Shown here: piece by piece, positions 1-6,243 of the stretch
Numbering within the stretch: the first letter of the stretch is position 1
How the letters are laid out: each line of letters starts with the position of its first letter
DNA from: Clostridia bacterium
GTDB taxonomy: Bacteria > Bacillota > Clostridia > TANB77 > CAG-508
Assembly: GCA_900758165.1 (NCBI GenBank)
Contig: CAAEQN010000126.1
Coordinates: 1-24,823, forward strand
Reading direction: 5' to 3'
Length of the DNA: 24,823 nt
Notes under the pieces: model-generated
Told to the model about the DNA's origin: nothing
Seen by the model: the letters and a program-made list of their open reading frames with translations, nothing else
The model's database searches: none
Translations under genes and position numbers: made by a program

Positions 1-20
1 AGGATCAAACTCTCATGTTT
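1..20 (-). rRNA. rrs: 16S rRNA gene, 5' end only (cut by the window edge)
   Basis: Read on the minus strand, bases 13 to 1 give AGAGTTTGATCCT, the start of the universal 16S sequence (E. coli positions 8-20). The mature 5' end should therefore be near base 20. Only this tip is in the window and the gene continues off the left edge. Two promoters and a leader lie directly upstream, which supports a genuine rrn operon rather than a chance match. The left edge may be an assembly break at a repeated rRNA operon. Confidence 0.9.
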
Positions 21-200
21 ATGGTATTTATATTTATACTGTTTCCAGTATTTATAAATCATAATTTGAGTTTTAGCTCATTAAATTTGTTTTTTTATGG
101 TAGTACAAATTAACTACCGCTATTGGTCTTTTTTCAAAGGTTTGTTATTTACTTTTCAATGTGCTCTTTATTATTTCTATATGTTAAAACATATAGCTTT
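21..200 (-). other. rRNA operon leader (transcribed, untranslated)
   Basis: This is the stretch between the inner rrn promoter and the 16S 5' end. It holds no ORF. Minus-strand positions 164-141 contain a TTGAAAAGTAAATAAC-like element resembling the antitermination/processing leader seen before Firmicutes 16S genes. Small hairpins are visible: at 99-118 (GGTAGT/ACTACC), at about 30-55 with a GAAA loop, and at 177-196 (CTATATG/CATATAG). The last falls almost at the predicted transcription start. The leader identity is inferred from its position. Confidence 0.65.
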
Positions 201-203
201 TTT

Positions 204-262
204 ATTGTACTACTTTTAAGATGTATTGTCAATATATTTTTTTAAATTTTTTAAAAAAATTT
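204..262 (-). promoter_or_regulatory. rrn promoter P1 (proximal), sigma-A type with A/T-rich UP region
   Basis: On the minus strand the -35 is TTGACA (232-227), followed by a 17-bp spacer and the -10 TACAAT (209-204). Directly upstream (about 233-262) are alternating A- and T-tracts typical of an UP element. The predicted start lies near 197, about 180 bases before the 16S 5' end. A consensus -35, ideal spacing and UP element are expected for a strong stable-RNA promoter. Confidence 0.85.
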
Positions 263-389
263 AAAGCCTGTTTTAGGGCAAAATAATAAATTAGTAATTT
301 AATGTTTTTAATTTGATTTTGCTTATTTTTCTTTACTAATTCATATATAAAAATATATATTATTTTCGCTTGTTTTTTAGTACATAATT

Positions 390-460
390 ATAATACCATA
401 CCTTATTAACAAAGTCAATACTTTTTTCGTTATTTTCAAAAATTTTTGTTGTTTTTTGTC
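390..460 (-). promoter_or_regulatory. rrn promoter P2 (distal), sigma-A type
   Basis: On the minus strand the -35 is TTGACT (418-413), with a 17-bp spacer and -10 TATTAT (395-390). A-tracts occur upstream at about 419-460. It lies about 186 bp upstream of the first rrn promoter in the same orientation, giving the tandem arrangement common for rRNA operons. The stretch 263-389 between the two promoters is A/T-rich with no ORF and no other element I can name. Confidence 0.75.
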
Positions 461-502
461 ATTACCCAAATTTTATACTAAAAAACCAAAGCTTTATATG
501 AA

Positions 503-552
503 ACAATAAAATAAATGTATACGCAAAAAAGTGTGTTTACATTTATTTTGTT
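503..552. terminator. Bidirectional hairpin terminator between ylmC and the rrn promoters
   Basis: The arms AATAAAATAAATGTA (left) and TACATTTATTTTGTT (right) pair nearly perfectly around an A-rich loop. On the minus strand the structure is followed by T-rich sequence. It sits about 55-100 bases past the ylmC stop codon and before the rrn promoters, so it probably insulates the sporulation genes from the rRNA operon. A second palindrome of GTATATAC arms lies nearby at about 565-586. Confidence 0.6.
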
Positions 553-604
553 ACTTTAGTTTTGTATATACTTTTTTCAGTATATACATTATATAATCGT
601 GTAT

Positions 605-838
605 TTAAATATCTACTAAAATTGTGTCGTCGCCTATACAATGTATCTTATCCCATGGAATTACAATATCATTTTTATTCGAGAACATACTTGCAAATTT
701 ATTCTCTCCCGGAACAATTATAGATGTTATAGCACCTGTAGTTAAATCTGCGCATACATCTTGCACATATCCCATTCTTTTTCCATTATTTATATTGATA
801 ACTTCTTTATGCTTAAAATCTAATCCTTTACCGTTCAT
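605..838 (-). CDS. ylmC: YlmC/YmxH-family PRC-barrel sporulation protein
   Basis: This 77-residue protein is a single small beta-rich domain of the PRC-barrel type. Residues 17-30 read NNGKRMGYVQDVCA, and the pattern G-x-I-T-S-I-I-V-P-G plus a C-terminal I-P-W-D-K-I-x-C-I-G-D-D-T-I-L is characteristic of the YlmC/YmxH family, which is found in spore formers. Its molecular role is not established. The ATG at 838 is preceded by a GAGG motif about ten bases upstream. It lies about 95 bases downstream of sigG in the same orientation, as ylmC-type genes do near sigG in Bacillus. A weak hairpin separates the two genes, so it may be partly co-transcribed with sigG. Confidence 0.85.
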   Translation of the reverse strand: MNGKGLDFKHKEVININNGKRMGYVQDVCADLTTGAITSIIVPGENKFASMFSNKNDIVIPWDKIHCIGDDTILVDI

Positions 839-900
839 CTTATCTGCCTCGCTTTTATAATTCTTTAGTTAATTCTATTCTTATAACTATTTTATAGAAC

Positions 901-931
901 AAAACCTTTAGTTTTATTTTGGTAAAGTTTT
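901..931 (-). terminator. Weak hairpin after sigG
   Basis: On the minus strand AAAACTTTA pairs with TAAAGGTTTT (one bulge), followed by a short T-rich run. It begins two bases after the sigG stop codon. The low GC content and short U-tract suggest a partial terminator with readthrough into ylmC. Confidence 0.35.
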
Positions 932-932
932 A

Positions 933-1706
933 TTATTTATATATTCTTCTGATATGATTAATAGCACTCTTTTCTAATCTTGAAACTTGTGCCTGTGATA
1001 TTCCAATTTCTTCTGCAACCTCCATTTGAGTTCTTCCTTCAAAAAATCTCTTATCTATTATTGTTCTTTCTTTATCTCTTAATTTTTTCATTGCTTCTGT
1101 TATAGTAAGGTTTTCTGCCCATTTTTCATCACTATTCTTTTTGTCTTTTATCTGATCCATTACAAATATATTTTCAGTATCGTCACCATACACTGGTTCT
1201 TGTAATGATATTGGAACCTGTATTGCATCTAAACAAAATGCCACTTCTTCTTTATCTACCTCTAATTGTTTTGCTATTTCCTCCACAGTCAACTCTCTTT
1301 GTTGTTCTTTTAATGCTTTTTCTCGCACAGCTAAAACTTTATATGCTAAATCTCTTACAGATCTACTTACTCTTATCATATTATTGTCTCTTAAATATCT
1401 TCTTATTTCTCCTATTATCATAGGCACTGCATAAGTACTAAATTGGACATTTTGGCTTAAGTCAAAATTATCCATTGCCTTTATTAATCCAATGCACCCC
1501 ACTTGAAATAAATCATCTAAATTTTCTCCTCTTCCATAAAATTTTTTTATTACACTCAAAACTAATTTCAAATTACCATTTATAAATTCTTCTCTAGCCT
1601 CTTGGCTTCCGTTTTTTATTTTCTTTAAAAGTTCGTCTTTTTCTTCGCTTGATAGTACAGGTAATTTTGCAGTATTGACACCACATATTTCTACCTTATT
1701 TATCAA
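933..1706 (-). CDS. sigG: RNA polymerase sporulation sigma factor SigG
   Basis: This is the late forespore-specific sigma factor, 257 residues against about 260 in Bacillus. The N-terminal signature NKVEICGVNTAKLPVL is diagnostic of SigG and separates it from SigF and SigB. Region 2 (about residues 45-115) contains LDDLFQVGCIGLIKAMDNFD and FSTYAVPMIIGEIRRYLRD. Region 3 spans about 115-190. Region 4 (about 205-257) ends in the helix-turn-helix EEIGISQAQVSRLEK. Translation starts at a TTG (1706-1704) placed eight bases after a GGAGG Shine-Dalgarno; no ATG serves better. That Shine-Dalgarno lies inside a long hairpin at 1716-1758. The gap to the preceding deaminase gene is only 58 bases and is filled by this hairpin, and I see no clear SigF/SigG-type promoter there. 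Its region 4.2 gives an internal control for the broken sigE copy. Confidence 0.96.
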   Translation of the reverse strand: MINKVEICGVNTAKLPVLSSEEKDELLKKIKNGSQEAREEFINGNLKLVLSVIKKFYGRGENLDDLFQVGCIGLIKAMDNFDLSQNVQFSTYAVPMIIGEIRRYLRDNNMIRVSRSVRDLAYKVLAVREKALKEQQRELTVEEIAKQLEVDKEEVAFCLDAIQVPISLQEPVYGDDTENIFVMDQIKDKKNSDEKWAENLTITEAMKKLRDKERTIIDKRFFEGRTQMEVAEEIGISQAQVSRLEKSAINHIRRIYK

Positions 1707-1708
1707 AG

Positions 1709-1758
1709 AAAAAACCTCCTTTGGAATATAATGTTAATTACATTATTTCCAAAAGGAG
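1709..1758 (-). promoter_or_regulatory. Hairpin fusing a terminator shape with the sigG Shine-Dalgarno
   Basis: On the minus strand the left arm CTCCTTTTGGAAATAATGT (1758-1740), a five-base loop and the right arm ACATTATATTCCAAAGGAG (1734-1716) form an 18-bp stem with two single-base bulges. The right arm contains AAAGGAG, the sigG ribosome binding site. A run of six T (1714-1709) follows the stem, and the sigG TTG codon comes just after it. The element therefore looks like an intrinsic terminator for mtaD and also a translational lock on sigG. Its presence is seen directly; its function is inferred. Confidence 0.75.
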
Positions 1759-1764
1759 TGATTT

Positions 1765-3057
1765 TTATTCTGAAATTCTCTTTATTATTTCATTGCATTT
1801 ATTTGAAATTTTTTCTTCTATATTATTATCTATAAGTTTTTTATTCTCCATAAGAATTTTACCGTCTATTATTGTTGTGACTACATTATTAGATTTAACA
1901 TTATAAACAATTTCTGAAACCAAATTATTTATTGGCTTTATTTTTATATCTTCTAAATCTATAATTATTAAATCTGCATTTTTGCCTTCTCCTATGCTCC
2001 CTATTTTATCTTCTAATCCCAAAGCTTTAGCACCATTTATTGTAGCCATTTTTAAAATCTGATATGCTGGTAAAACTTTTGGGTCTTCATTTATTCCTTT
2101 TTGAAGAAGTGCTGTGTATTTCATTTCTTCAAATAAATCTAAGCTGCTTCCGCTTCCTTGCCCATCTGTTCCTAAAGACACATTTATACCATTTTTTATC
2201 ATATATAAAATATCTGCTATTCCACATCCTAACTTTAAATTGCTTACCGGGCAATGAGATACACTTACATTTAATTTAGCTATTTCTTCTATGTCTTCTT
2301 TTGATAATTTTACACAATGTGCGAGTAGCATTTTTCTATCTTTAAATTTGTCTAACAACACATCTACTGGCTTTTTATTGTATATCTGTTTTATATCTTG
2401 CACTTCTTTGCTATTTTCACAAAAATGCAAGTGTAATAGTAAGTCATACTTATTTATTATTTCTAAACATTTGTCAATATATTTTTCTTCAGTAGTATAT
2501 AATCCATGTATTCCTATGTTAAATGTTATTCTACTACTAAAATCTTTATATTTATTTATCAACGTTTCTAATTCTTCTATTCTCTTTAAATCAGATTCAT
2601 TACTTGCAGTTCCTGTAAGTGTTCTTGTCGTTTGCAATCTAACTCCAGCTTCTTTTGCAGCTTTTATAATATCTTCAGTCATAAAATACATATCATTTAT
2701 TGTTGTAGTTCCAGTTTTTATCATCTCTAAATATGTTAAATATGATGCATAATAAATATCTTCATTGGTTAGTTTATCTTCCATTGGCCAGATTTTCTTT
2801 GAAAGCCAATCTTGCAAGTTATAGCCGTCTAGTGTTTCTCTAAATATGCTCATTGGAACATGTGCATGTGTATTAATTAAACCAGGCATAACTACTCTGT
2901 TTGTAGCATCTATTATTTTAACATCAGCATCTGTTTTAATATCTTTATCTATTATTTTTATTTTGTTATCTTCTATTAATATGTCTATATTTTTTTCTTG
3001 TTCTTTTCTTTTTTCGTCCATTGATATTAATGTACAATTTTTTATACAAATTTTCAT
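1765..3057 (-). CDS. mtaD: Amidohydrolase, 5-methylthioadenosine/S-adenosylhomocysteine deaminase type
   Basis: This is a 430-residue metal-dependent amidohydrolase of the ATZ/TRZ (MtaD) family. Such enzymes deaminate MTA, SAH or related adenosine derivatives to inosyl products in the cytoplasm. Metal-site motifs are visible: HAH at 64-66 in PGLINTHAHVP, HLHFCE at 209-214, AHC at 246-248, the SHCPVSNLKLGCG block at 267-279 and GTDG at 296-299. The ATG at 3057 follows a good GAGGAG site eight bases upstream. It lies between sigE and sigG, a position with no enzyme gene in Bacillus. Its own sigma-A-like promoter precedes it and the sigG hairpin follows. Exact substrate specificity cannot be read from sequence; guanine or other aminohydrolase activity remains possible. 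Confidence 0.88.
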   Translation of the reverse strand: MKICIKNCTLISMDEKRKEQEKNIDILIEDNKIKIIDKDIKTDADVKIIDATNRVVMPGLINTHAHVPMSIFRETLDGYNLQDWLSKKIWPMEDKLTNEDIYYASYLTYLEMIKTGTTTINDMYFMTEDIIKAAKEAGVRLQTTRTLTGTASNESDLKRIEELETLINKYKDFSSRITFNIGIHGLYTTEEKYIDKCLEIINKYDLLLHLHFCENSKEVQDIKQIYNKKPVDVLLDKFKDRKMLLAHCVKLSKEDIEEIAKLNVSVSHCPVSNLKLGCGIADILYMIKNGINVSLGTDGQGSGSSLDLFEEMKYTALLQKGINEDPKVLPAYQILKMATINGAKALGLEDKIGSIGEGKNADLIIIDLEDIKIKPINNLVSEIVYNVKSNNVVTTIIDGKILMENKKLIDNNIEEKISNKCNEIIKRISE

Positions 3058-3110
3058 ATTTACTGCTCCTCATTTATAAGGTTTATTAATTTAAATAGCC
3101 TTTGTATAAA

Positions 3111-3139
3111 TTTATACTACATTTTTGATAAAAAAACAA
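3111..3139 (-). promoter_or_regulatory. Candidate sigma-A promoter for mtaD(-sigG)
   Basis: On the minus strand TTGTTT (3139-3134), a 17-bp spacer and TATAAA (3116-3111) lie about 55 bases before the mtaD start codon. The -35 matches four of six consensus bases, so this is moderate evidence. If active in growing cells it would carry transcription up to the sigG hairpin. Confidence 0.45.
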
Positions 3140-3199
3140 GTATTATTAGGAGCTACTAATTCTTAATAACAAATTATATTTAGTTTTTATTGTTCACTA

Positions 3200-3932
3200 T
3201 TATCCTGTTTTGCTCAATATATCTTTTTTCATTTTGCTAATTATTTTCTTTTCTAATCTCGAGATGTAGCTTTGAGAAATTCCGAAGCATATCTGCTACT
3301 TCTTTTTGTGTTTTTTCATCTCCTGTTACAAATCCGAATCTAAGTTCCATTATATTTTTTTCTCTTGTATTTAATTTTGCTATTGCCGCTTTTAATAATT
3401 TTTTGTCAACTTCATCTTCTAAACCTCTTGATATTGAGTCCGAATCTGTCCCTAAAATATCTGATAAGAGCAGTTCATTTCCATCACCATCCTGGTTTAG
3501 AGGTTCATCTATAGATATTTCTCCTCTAATTTTATTATTTCTCCTTAAATACATTAAGATTTCATTTTCTATGCATCTTGAAGCATAGGTTGCAAGTTTT
3601 ATATTTTTTGTTGTGTCATACGTATTTATTGCCTTCATTAATCCTATTGTTCCTATTGATATTAAATCCTCTATTCCCGTTCCTGTATTCTCAAATTTTT
3701 TAGCTATATAAACTACTAATCTTAAATTTCTTTCAACTAATAATTGTCTAGTATTTTCATCTCCTTTGGCTAGTTTTTTTATTGCTTGCGCTTCTTCTTC
3801 TGGCGAAAGTGGAGGTGGTAATACCTGACTTCCTCCTATGTAGAATATCGGTAATGCTTTAATATCATCATTTTTAATATATCTTGCATATATTACATTT
3901 GCACTATTTTTTAATATTTTCAATAAGTTCAT
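3200..3932 (-). CDS. sigE: Pro-SigE, mother-cell sporulation sigma factor, interrupted by a +1 frameshift at a CGG codon
   Basis: This is the first mother-cell sigma factor. Residues 1-30 form the pro-sequence, followed by YIGGSQVLPPPLS, which matches the SpoIIGA cleavage region. Regions 2 to 4 follow (LISIGTIGLMKAINTYD, LATYASRCIENEILMYLRR, NTREKNIMELRFG). The zero frame runs ADML, then CGG, and ends in 16 unrelated residues at a TAG (3237). Skipping the C at 3284 restores GISQSYISRLEKK, exactly the family's region 4.2, and runs to a TAA at 3200, giving 243 residues (Bacillus about 239). The start ATG follows AAGGAG and overlaps the 3' end of spoIIGA by 29 bases, so translation is probably coupled. 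Unshifted product would lack -35 recognition. A sequencing error is possible. Confidence 0.92.
3281..3287 (-). other. Putative +1 recoding site CTT-C-GGA in sigE
   Basis: The zero-frame codons are ATG CTT CGG AAT; the functional frame is ATG CTT (C) GGA ATT. The family residue after the L/M position is the helix-turn-helix glycine, supplied by GGA. The paralogue sigG in this window has ATT GGA ATA at the same place with no extra base. CTT before a poorly decoded arginine codon also recalls the CUU-AGG +1 site of yeast Ty1. Function is inferred. Confidence 0.7.
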
Positions 3933-4842
3933 TTTCTTTATCTCCTTCCAATAAGTTTAAACCAATTAGCGCATTGTATTTATTATCCTTGGTTAGTTTT
4001 TTATTATATATTCCTACAATGATATTATTTTTTTCTATATCTATATCTTCTGTCTTGATTTTTACTCTATCAACTCTTATTCCTATTAACATTCCATTCT
4101 CTTTTCCTATGGACATAAATGGCACCATTCTAATTTTTGATAAATATTTTTTTAATTCTTCACATATATATTCATTTTCTTCATCACCTCCTAAAATTTT
4201 TTCTATATAGTTCAAAAATTTCTCTGGTATTATTTTTGATAGTTCTTCTTTTTCTACTATAATAACAGGCATATTACTTATAGGATCTTTAAGCATGTTT
4301 CCAGAATCTAATAACGCTCTTACTGTATGTACTTTTCCTTTGTCAAATATTTCTACATTAATAATAGAATTTTTGCTATCTAATTTGCTTTTATTTATTT
4401 TAAACGCTATTTGTGTAATTATAAAAGCTATTGTTCCAGCAATTACTGCAACTTTTATTGGATATGTACCCACAAAAACCCCATTATTCATTTTTGCATT
4501 TTCTGGTTTTATAAAATATATTAGAGCAAATGTACATCCCCCAAATATAAACGAAACTAAATAAAATATTAGCAATTGTTTTAACAGTTTTTTTATTCCT
4601 TTAGGTTTAAACGCCGTATAAACCATTATTATTGATAGTACAATTTTTGCAAATATGTTTGAATATATTGGTAATATCTTTAAATATACTATTATCGCAT
4701 ACAAGCTCCCAATAGCACTAGATGCAATTAGTCTTAATTGTTGGCATCTTACTTTTGACTTCACTATTATTAATGTAGCAAATAGAATTATATAATTCAT
4801 CAACATGTTTTCCAGTAGAATTATATCTAGATAAATTATCAA
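3904..4842 (-). CDS. spoIIGA: SpoIIGA, membrane aspartic protease that activates pro-SigE
   Basis: The 312-residue protein has an N-terminal half of about five membrane segments (roughly 1-26, 34-54, 62-78, 88-112, 128-147) and a soluble C-terminal protease half. The catalytic motif is ALLDSGN at 176-182, with D179 the likely nucleophile-activating aspartate. The family's active enzyme is a homodimer at the asymmetric septum that cuts the SigE pro-sequence. The start is a TTG at 4842: the following residues IIYLDIILLENMLMNY fit the conserved family N-terminus, whereas the in-frame ATGs at residues 13 and 15 would remove part of the first helix. The Shine-Dalgarno before the TTG is weak. The gene is immediately followed by sigE, which overlaps it, as in other spore formers. 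Confidence 0.93.
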   Translation of the reverse strand: MIIYLDIILLENMLMNYIILFATLIIVKSKVRCQQLRLIASSAIGSLYAIIVYLKILPIYSNIFAKIVLSIIMVYTAFKPKGIKKLLKQLLIFYLVSFIFGGCTFALIYFIKPENAKMNNGVFVGTYPIKVAVIAGTIAFIITQIAFKINKSKLDSKNSIINVEIFDKGKVHTVRALLDSGNMLKDPISNMPVIIVEKEELSKIIPEKFLNYIEKILGGDEENEYICEELKKYLSKIRMVPFMSIGKENGMLIGIRVDRVKIKTEDIDIEKNNIIVGIYNKKLTKDNKYNALIGLNLLEGDKENELIENIKK

Positions 4843-4867
4843 ACTTTTTCAACTCTATAATTATATT

Positions 4868-4895
4868 TAGGTTTTATATGGATACCTATAAACCT
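4868..4895 (-). other. Leader hairpin upstream of spoIIGA
   Basis: On the minus strand AGGTTTATA pairs with TATAAAACCT (one bulge) around a short GGTATCC-containing loop, between the predicted promoter and the weak TTG start of spoIIGA. It is a plausible mRNA structure with unknown function. Confidence 0.35.
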
Positions 4896-4909
4896 TTTTA
4901 TGTATAAAA

Positions 4910-4942
4910 ATTATACAACTTGTATATTTAAAAACTTGTCAT
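4910..4942 (-). promoter_or_regulatory. Candidate spoIIG promoter with unusually long spacer
   Basis: On the minus strand a consensus -10 TATAAT (4915-4910) lies 68 bases before the spoIIGA start codon. The best -35-like hexamer is ATGACA (4942-4937), 21 bp upstream instead of 17. The Bacillus spoIIG promoter is known for a similarly stretched spacer (22 bp) that Spo0A overcomes. The sequence TGACAAG overlapping the -35 is only a partial match to a Spo0A box (TGNCGAA), so Spo0A control is inferred from context. Confidence 0.45.
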
Positions 4943-4955
4943 TTCTTGCACAAGA

Positions 4956-4995
4956 AAAAGAGAAATAATCTACAAAATAAGATTATTTCTCTTTT
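4956..4995. terminator. Strong bidirectional terminator after ftsZ
   Basis: A perfect 16-bp stem, AAAAGAGAAATAATCT with AGATTATTTCTCTTTT, surrounds an eight-base loop (4972-4979). On the minus strand the stem runs into TTTT, as expected of an intrinsic terminator. It lies about 80 bases past the ftsZ stop and separates the division genes from spoIIGA. Confidence 0.85.
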
Positions 4996-5072
4996 ATTTT
5001 CTATTTTTATTTTATAACACGCTATTGCCAGACAAAATATGATTAAAGTTTTACGCTCTTTATAAAATATTT

Positions 5073-6179
5073 TTATTTTCCTTTATTTTTTCTTAAAAAG
5101 GTTGGAATATCTAAATCTCCTGTTGAGTTTGATGTTTCTGCTGTTGTTGTTGTAGTTTTTGGTGACCATGGTTTGCTTGTTAAATCTCCTAAACTTGGTA
5201 CTTTTTCGTTGTCTTTTTCAAATCCTGTTGCTATAACTGTTATTACTATATCTTCGTCTAGACTTTCATCTATAACAGCACCAAATATAATATTTGCTTC
5301 TGGATCTACACTTCTTTGTACAAGCTCTGCAGCTGTATTTACTTCATGTAGTCCCAAATTGCTTCCACCTGTAATATTAATTATTACTCCTCTAGCTCCT
5401 TCTATTGAAGTTTCTAGTAATGGACTTTGGATAGCTTGTTTTGCAGCATCTTCTGCTCTGTTTTCTCCAGATGCTCTACCAATTCCCATGTGTGCCATTC
5501 CTGTATTTAGCATTATTGTTTTAACATCTGCAAAATCCAAATTTACAAGTCCTGGTATTGCTATTAAATCTGATATACCTTGTACACCTTGTCTTAAAAC
5601 ATCATCTGCCATTTTGAAAGCTTCTACTATTGATGTTTTTCTATCAATTATTTGTAATAGTTTATCATTTGGTATAACAACTAATGTATCTACTTTTCCT
5701 TTTAAACTTTCTATACCTCTATCTGCTTGAGTTAATCTTTTCTTTCCTTCAAATGTAAATGGTTTTGTAACAACACCTATTGTTAATATTCCCATTTCTT
5801 TTGCACAAGATGCAACTATTGGTGCAGCTCCTGTACCTGTTCCACCGCCCATTCCAGCAGTAACAAATACCATGTCAGCTCCTCTTAAAGCCTCTGTTAT
5901 TTCAGCTTTACTTTCTTCAGCTGCTTGAGCTCCAATGTCTGGGTTTGCTCCAGCTCCTAGTCCTCTTGTTATTTTTTCTCCTATTTGAATCTTTGATGCA
6001 GCTTTTGATAGAAGTAATGCTTGTCTATCTGTATTTACTGCAATAAATTCTACTCCTTTTATTCCAGAATCTACCATTCTGTTTACTGCGTTTGTTCCAG
6101 CTCCTCCAACTCCTATTACTTTAATTGTTGCTGTTCCATCTAGCATTGTGTTGTTTTCTTCTACGCTATCCATCATCAT
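5073..6179 (-). CDS. ftsZ: Cell division protein FtsZ
   Basis: FtsZ is the tubulin-like GTPase that forms the cytokinetic ring. The protein has 368 residues, normal for Firmicutes (382 in Bacillus). Visible motifs are GVGGAGTNAVNRM (23-35), the GTP-binding G-box GGGTGTGAAP at 111-120, and the T7 synergy loop NLDFADVK at 213-220. A short variable linker (about 330-354) precedes the conserved C-terminal peptide DIPTFLRKNKGK, which binds FtsA and SepF. Three ATG codons stand in a row at the start; the first (6179) lies ten bases after GGGAGG and is preferred. The gene is 64 bases downstream of ftsA and ends at a strong terminator. Confidence 0.98.
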   Translation of the reverse strand: MMMDSVEENNTMLDGTATIKVIGVGGAGTNAVNRMVDSGIKGVEFIAVNTDRQALLLSKAASKIQIGEKITRGLGAGANPDIGAQAAEESKAEITEALRGADMVFVTAGMGGGTGTGAAPIVASCAKEMGILTIGVVTKPFTFEGKKRLTQADRGIESLKGKVDTLVVIPNDKLLQIIDRKTSIVEAFKMADDVLRQGVQGISDLIAIPGLVNLDFADVKTIMLNTGMAHMGIGRASGENRAEDAAKQAIQSPLLETSIEGARGVIINITGGSNLGLHEVNTAAELVQRSVDPEANIIFGAVIDESLDEDIVITVIATGFEKDNEKVPSLGDLTSKPWSPKTTTTTAETSNSTGDLDIPTFLRKNKGK

Positions 6180-6243
6180 AAAGTTTATTCCTCCCTATTT
6201 TTAATATTGTTTTATTTTACTTCTTCTGTTTTTTATTTTATTT

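Noticed and set aside
1707..1900. SigF/SigG-type promoter for sigG within the 3' end of mtaD
   Set aside because: I looked for a GNATA/G...CATNNTA arrangement and found no convincing pair.
5173..5730. Long plus-strand ORF of 185 codons
   Set aside because: It is antisense to ftsZ, has no family-like sequence and no ribosome binding site; a shadow of biased codon use in a conserved gene.
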